Part shown: piece by piece, positions 59,630 through 64,000 of the stretch | How the letters are laid out: the number at the start of each line of letters is the position of its first letter | How positions within the stretch are numbered: position 1 is the stretch's first letter | NCBI GenBank assembly: GCA_026874595.1 | Contig: CM049320.1 | Location: 236,001-300,000 of the forward strand | Origin: Sipunculus nudus | Taxonomy: Eukaryota; Annelida; Sipuncula; Golfingiida; Sipunculidae | Reading direction: 5' to 3' | DNA: 64,000 nucleotides | Made by a program: the position numbers and the translations under genes | Notes under the pieces: generated by a model | Seen by the model: only the letters and a program-made list of their open reading frames with translations | Told to the model about the DNA's origin: nothing | Databases searched by the model: none

Positions 59630-61921
59630 TGTTATTAACTTCTGACTGTATTTGCTATATTACACGATGTATTATTTCGGAATATATAAATATATATATA
59701 TGAACACCACGAGTTTGTAAAGAGTCCATCTTTTCACAAACTGACTGCTAAAATGGGTATATAACTAAAAAATTCAAATGTGGAATTGTATCACTAACAA
59801 TTACGATCGGATGGCATTTCATTCCAGGCATACATTACTGTTTAAATGACATTCTACGGCGCAGGGGTTGTATTTCATATCCGCCGCTTTTCATAATTAT
59901 TACGGTATCCCTAGAAAAAGTTGGCATATTATGGTTTCACGACGGTATGCCGCCGCAGAAAAAATACATTGTGATCGGGATATCCCAACAAAATATTTCA
60001 CTTATCTTTTTCAAACTTCAAATTTGTATAGATATAGGTAAGGGGACGAAGCCTATTTAATATGAGGTCAAGACCTATGCTAGGAGAGTGACCATGACCT
60101 TGAATAAGTCCATTTTTGCTAAAAATAACACAAATTCTGAAATATATCAAGTAAGCTTCCATGGACTGGTCCCGAAATCATAGTGACCGAAGATCTTGGA
60201 TAGTCTTGTGATATACCGAAAACTGGTGGCGCCACCTATCACCCTTTTCTTGTTGATACGCCTTTTAATACCCCCACAATTGCCATTTGACAATACTGTA
60301 AGCATTATAAGTCAAAAACTTATGGACAGATTTCTTTCATATTATGCACATGTAGAGAGATGGGATTTGGGATGGGGTCTATTAATATTTGGGTCATGAC
60401 CTTTATCCTTAGAGTGGCCGTAACCTTTAATGTGTCCATATATGGTAAAAATCAAACACCTCTTATGATATATCTAGTGTTGATAGCAACATGGATTTCC
60501 AACGTGACATATGTATGACCCATCACTAAAGTAAGAACCCTATAGATTCTATGGTTATGAGGTAAAAGGTCAAGGTCACAGAACCAACATCTTCAAAAAG
60601 GTTGCAGATTAATAGATGGATTATTAATAATCCGAATAATCAGTGTTATTATTTTTTTATAAATTTATGAATATACCTTTATTTAAAAAATACTATATTT
60701 GTTTTCTTATTCATACAAAAAAATCCATAACCAAGAAAATAATATTAATATTGATAAATTTTTTTTATAAGAGCAATATTACATTTGTTATAGATATACA
60801 ATATTTTTCATAATAGAAGTATTATCAATTACTTGTTTATTCAATAGCATTTTTTTATGATCAAGTGATCATGGTTATCATTATGATTATTATTATAATT
60901 AAAATAGAGATAATTACCATAAAAATTATTGTTTTATGAATTTAACTAATATCGATATACTTAAACTTTAATTAATTATGTTCCTCATTAAAGTATATAA
61001 ATATACACTATTCAATCATTTAAACAATCTTTATATTTATCAATAAATACCTGAAATGTATACCCGTCATAGGTATGGGGGATCAGATATACCGTTTTGT
61101 TTAGACATAGGTATTTAATACTGTGGACAAACTGACACTATTTTTGCAAATATGAGGACGAACAGGTCGATGACCTCATTCCTGGGGGCAAACCGGACCT
61201 GTGGAGAAACAAGTGGTTGGACGAAGAGACGAGAACGAAATGGATTTGGGGACGAATCAACCTGTTCCCGATAAATCTAACAATGCGCATGAAGAGTTAT
61301 ATATCGGGCAATCTCGAATAAACACAAATTCGTAAAGCGATAAAACGATTGATATTGTTAAACAGCTGCCTGCCAACAACACTGATGTAATATTTACCGA
61401 GATCTCAAACAGTGAAAGTGTTTATATTTGCTTATGTGTGTACATTTTTATATTTAAAAATAAATTGTTCTCCAAGCAACACAAGAGCCGGATTGACAAT
61501 CACTAGCGCCACAATAGCTACAACACACAGATCAGCCCACACACAAAGTCACAACAACAAATTTCATGAAGAACACATGTACTATACACACACACACAGA
61601 CGCATATTGTCCGTCGAAGGTCAGGAGAAACAACTACGTTGGTTTTGAAAAAGTTTAATGTATGACACATAATAGTAGAGATAGAAAATTTGTACACAGG
61701 CATATTTTCTAACACACTAACACGCATACATACATTTATACCCACACCCGAGTATATTTGTGTATGCACAAACTTACATATCAATATGTGTGTAATATTA
61801 ATATGTACATGAGTGAATTTATTTCTTTATCTATATATATATACATCATAAATAAAAATTGGATATAATTTCAACAGGCTTGTGTACATATACATACACA
61901 CACACATTTATATACATATAT
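59630..61921. other. Host-like DNA with diverged interspersed repeats, no gene
   Basis: Between 60050 and 60600 phrases like 'AGGTCAAGACC', 'ATGACCTTGA' and 'AGGTCAAGGTCACAG' recur, typical of an old invertebrate interspersed repeat. The rest is very AT-rich. The junction with copy E is at 61922. Confidence 0.5.
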
Positions 61922-62168
61922 ACTTTTTTGAAGATGTTAAAACACAAACGTCTATGCACCCCCCCCCCCCCCCCAATCCCCACATTTAAATAAAAGTTTC
62001 GCTCCATTTATTTTCTCTATATCCTCCCGATTCCTTTCACGTGGAAAAAACGGAATGCTTGCTCGATATAAAACATCTACGTGAACAATGGATACACTTG
62101 ATTTAAGATCAATGGCGAAATCGCCGCAGTCTTTTCGTATATTTCCACTTTTAGTGTAGAATACATGT
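61922..62168 (-). pseudogene. Unrecognised spliced gene, 3'-truncated exon (copy E)
   Basis: Same exon as 40196-40689, with a G16 run as in C. It is cut at 61922 shortly after 'NIFKK', so the C-terminal half is missing. Confidence 0.45.
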
Positions 62169-62857
62169 CTGCAAATAAAAACAAAACCAAACTAGTAATG
62201 AGCATTATCTACAAACCGACATGATCATCAAAGATACCATGTTAGTTAACAGATGGGTGCATTTGTTGTTTTGTTCAGCGAGACACTTGCACGTACGTAT
62301 GCATATGCTTAACAATACTCCCCGAATTATCTGTGTTAGTTACAGGGGCCAACGCGATATTGCGTTACATAGCTGGAAACACAAAGTGATTTGATCAACT
62401 GGTTTACTGCATAATAATTCTCGTATGCTTTTTAATACCACATGTCTTCACTGTGGCCCTGTACTGGGACACAGACTAAAATCATGACATTGACTGCCGG
62501 CAGCTAGTACGTTTGTTCATCTGATCTTCCGTCTTTACAATCGCTCCGTTATCAACAGACATATAATTCCTCTTTGACCCCATTTATACTACGACAACAA
62601 CAAATAAATATAAAGATAAATGCCAAACCGTGCACACTTACCTCAGGGGGTGTCTGCGGTCGGTCTTGTTTTCGTGTTTTTATCCTGTGTAATCTCTGCT
62701 CTAAAAAAAAACAGTACAAAATGTCTTCATTCAATTTTCCATCGTCACCTTTCCAAATATGGTTATAACACATATTCATACAGTTGCTGCTCGTACCACA
62801 TATGGTTCTTCATTTTACAAAATATATACACGCGGCACCCCTATTCCAAAGAAATGT

Positions 62858-63511
62858 TTATTGTAAAGGGTTAACGCGTAATCTGGCGCGCCTTATCTCC
62901 CTTTCACCGAAATGAACTTTCGGACGCCGTCGACATGTCACCCTCCTTCGTGCACTCCTACCCTCATCTGTAATTGCCTCATAAACACCAATCTGCCAAG
63001 GTACAGTTGCACAAACACAGTTCCCCTGTTCGACAAGTCTGTTCACGTCCAATGATTTGTCGGGCAAATCTCCACGGCACCACAGCTGCTGTATGATCTC
63101 GTGAGGCCGGGTCGGTCCCCAATACCTGGACACGTAAAGGGCACCTCTCTGCACCCAGCAAATCATGTCGGGCCACTCGGATATTGTCTTATATTGTTTG
63201 TGGTCGACGTCTCGGTGAAACGACGCGTGCAAACGCATATCTCTCGTTATGCGCTTGCACTTTGTACACCTCAGCACGGGAGGCTCCTTGCACATGTCGC
63301 GTATGAGTTCCTCGCCGGTGCACTTAGCGTTGCACTTCCTGCAAAATTGAGTCGTCGAAGCTGTTTCTATCAACTCGTCTAATATTATGTCCGGCACGGT
63401 CAACCAAAATATCTGCGGGTTGTACCGCTCGCATATGTATTCCTTTGTCATTGTGTACAGTGGTTTAGGATTGTACACAGGTTTTACTTTCGTCTTTTTC
63501 CTCAGCATCAT
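62858..63511 (-). CDS. Zinc-ribbon-like protein, 217 aa (copy E)
   Basis: Intact fourth copy, ATG at 63511. Differs from A and B by a few residues. Stop within AATAAA. Confidence 0.75.
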   Translation of the reverse strand: MMLRKKTKVKPVYNPKPLYTMTKEYICERYNPQIFWLTVPDIILDELIETASTTQFCRKCNAKCTGEELIRDMCKEPPVLRCTKCKRITRDMRLHASFHRDVDHKQYKTISEWPDMICWVQRGALYVSRYWGPTRPHEIIQQLWCRGDLPDKSLDVNRLVEQGNCVCATVPWQIGVYEAITDEGRSARRRVTCRRRPKVHFGEREIRRARLRVNPLQ

Positions 63512-64000
63512 TGGTTGAAACGAGCGCAAAATCCACCTTTACTGTCAGCGCAACGCTAACTGACCGAGCGAAATACATCTCCCCTTGTACTTGGAGAGAG
63601 TGTAAAATCATTTTTTAAAAAAGAAGGGGGGGGGCAGGACGCAACTAGACCCGGGATGCCTTGCACAACTGATGCATCTGATGCAGGTCCCACCTCATGA
63701 TACATATAAACAGAAACGCAGTGTTTATCGTATCTGCTGTCTGTTCTGTTATGTACATGGTACGAAAGATTTACATGCACACATATTGCCATGGGACATG
63801 TATTAACTCCTAGAAACATAATTTGCACCGACTGTTACTGTTACAAATGTTGTATACCGGTCCCGTCACCGAGGCGCCCCCCCCCCCCCCCCATGACTGT
63901 AACATGTATTACATGTATTACAACAACAAGTGAATACTGGTACATATACAATTACATAAACAATATAAAGCAACATGGACAAGGCAACATGATCATCAAA

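Larger units (their letters stand above)
61922..64000 (+). repeat. Repeated block, copy E (runs off the window)
   Basis: Direct copy of A from position 18484 on; the first about 165 bases of the block are missing. Shows that the tandem array continues to the right. Confidence 0.9.

Overview
The window looks like metazoan (probably molluscan) nuclear DNA carrying a large, rearranged, multi-copy block that resembles an integrated large DNA virus. The eukaryotic signs are long TA microsatellites, a decayed Ty3/gypsy retroelement, AATAAA signals, GT-AG splice signals, CRE/TATA/CCAAT promoters and a standard eukaryotic tRNA-Asn(GTT). The viral reading is an inference: compact genes with their own promoters, gene families (zinc ribbon, RING), a stop codon inside the poly(A) signal, and tandem and inverted copies. 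No hallmark gene (DNA polymerase, terminase, capsid, protease) is in the window. A malacoherpesvirus-like source is the guess I would test first, but other large DNA viruses or a selfish host cluster remain possible.

Layout. 1-5850 is a giant imperfect palindrome (arms of about 2 kb, no recognisable transposase). 5851-18320 is gene-poor host-like DNA with a broken gypsy element (about 7217-10842), simple repeats and short transposon fragments. From 18321 on, the window is built from copies of one block: copy A 18321-30894 (+), copy B 33860-36914 (inverted, part only), copy C 40277-50776 (+, with deletions of about 1.5 kb and 0.58 kb) and copy E 61922-64000 (+, runs off the end). A second segment, D, occurs at 30894-33855 and 56684-59629. 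A, C and E start at intervals of about 21.5-22 kb, so the locus is a tandem array of about 22-kb units that later suffered deletions, an inversion and point mutations. Single-copy stretches are 36915-40276 (a spliced gene, a frameshifted gene sharing an N-terminal domain with the RING gene, and a convergent gene on the other strand), 50777-53700 (tRNA-Asn, an FG-repeat protein, a small helical protein) and 53701-56683 (RING gene).

Genes of the repeated block, in copy A order: an unrecognised exon (- strand), a 217-residue zinc-ribbon protein (-), a CRE/TATA promoter driving a hairpin array (+), two related helical-protein genes (-), a 160-residue helical protein (-), a second hairpin array with a homologous promoter (-), a region rich in ETS motifs, a tRNA-like sequence, and two adjacent genes each made of two tandem copies of a module of about 230 residues with a CxxC...CPxC zinc site (+). 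Copies A and C are broken in different genes, so between them nearly every gene survives once.

The most unusual signal is the pair of hairpin arrays. In array 1 the loop TGTACT is constant while the stems differ and still pair. In array 2 the loop TTCGTTACT (or a close variant) is constant over different paired stems. Both arrays lie downstream of homologous CRE-TATA promoters with identical spacing. I know of no named element that matches this.
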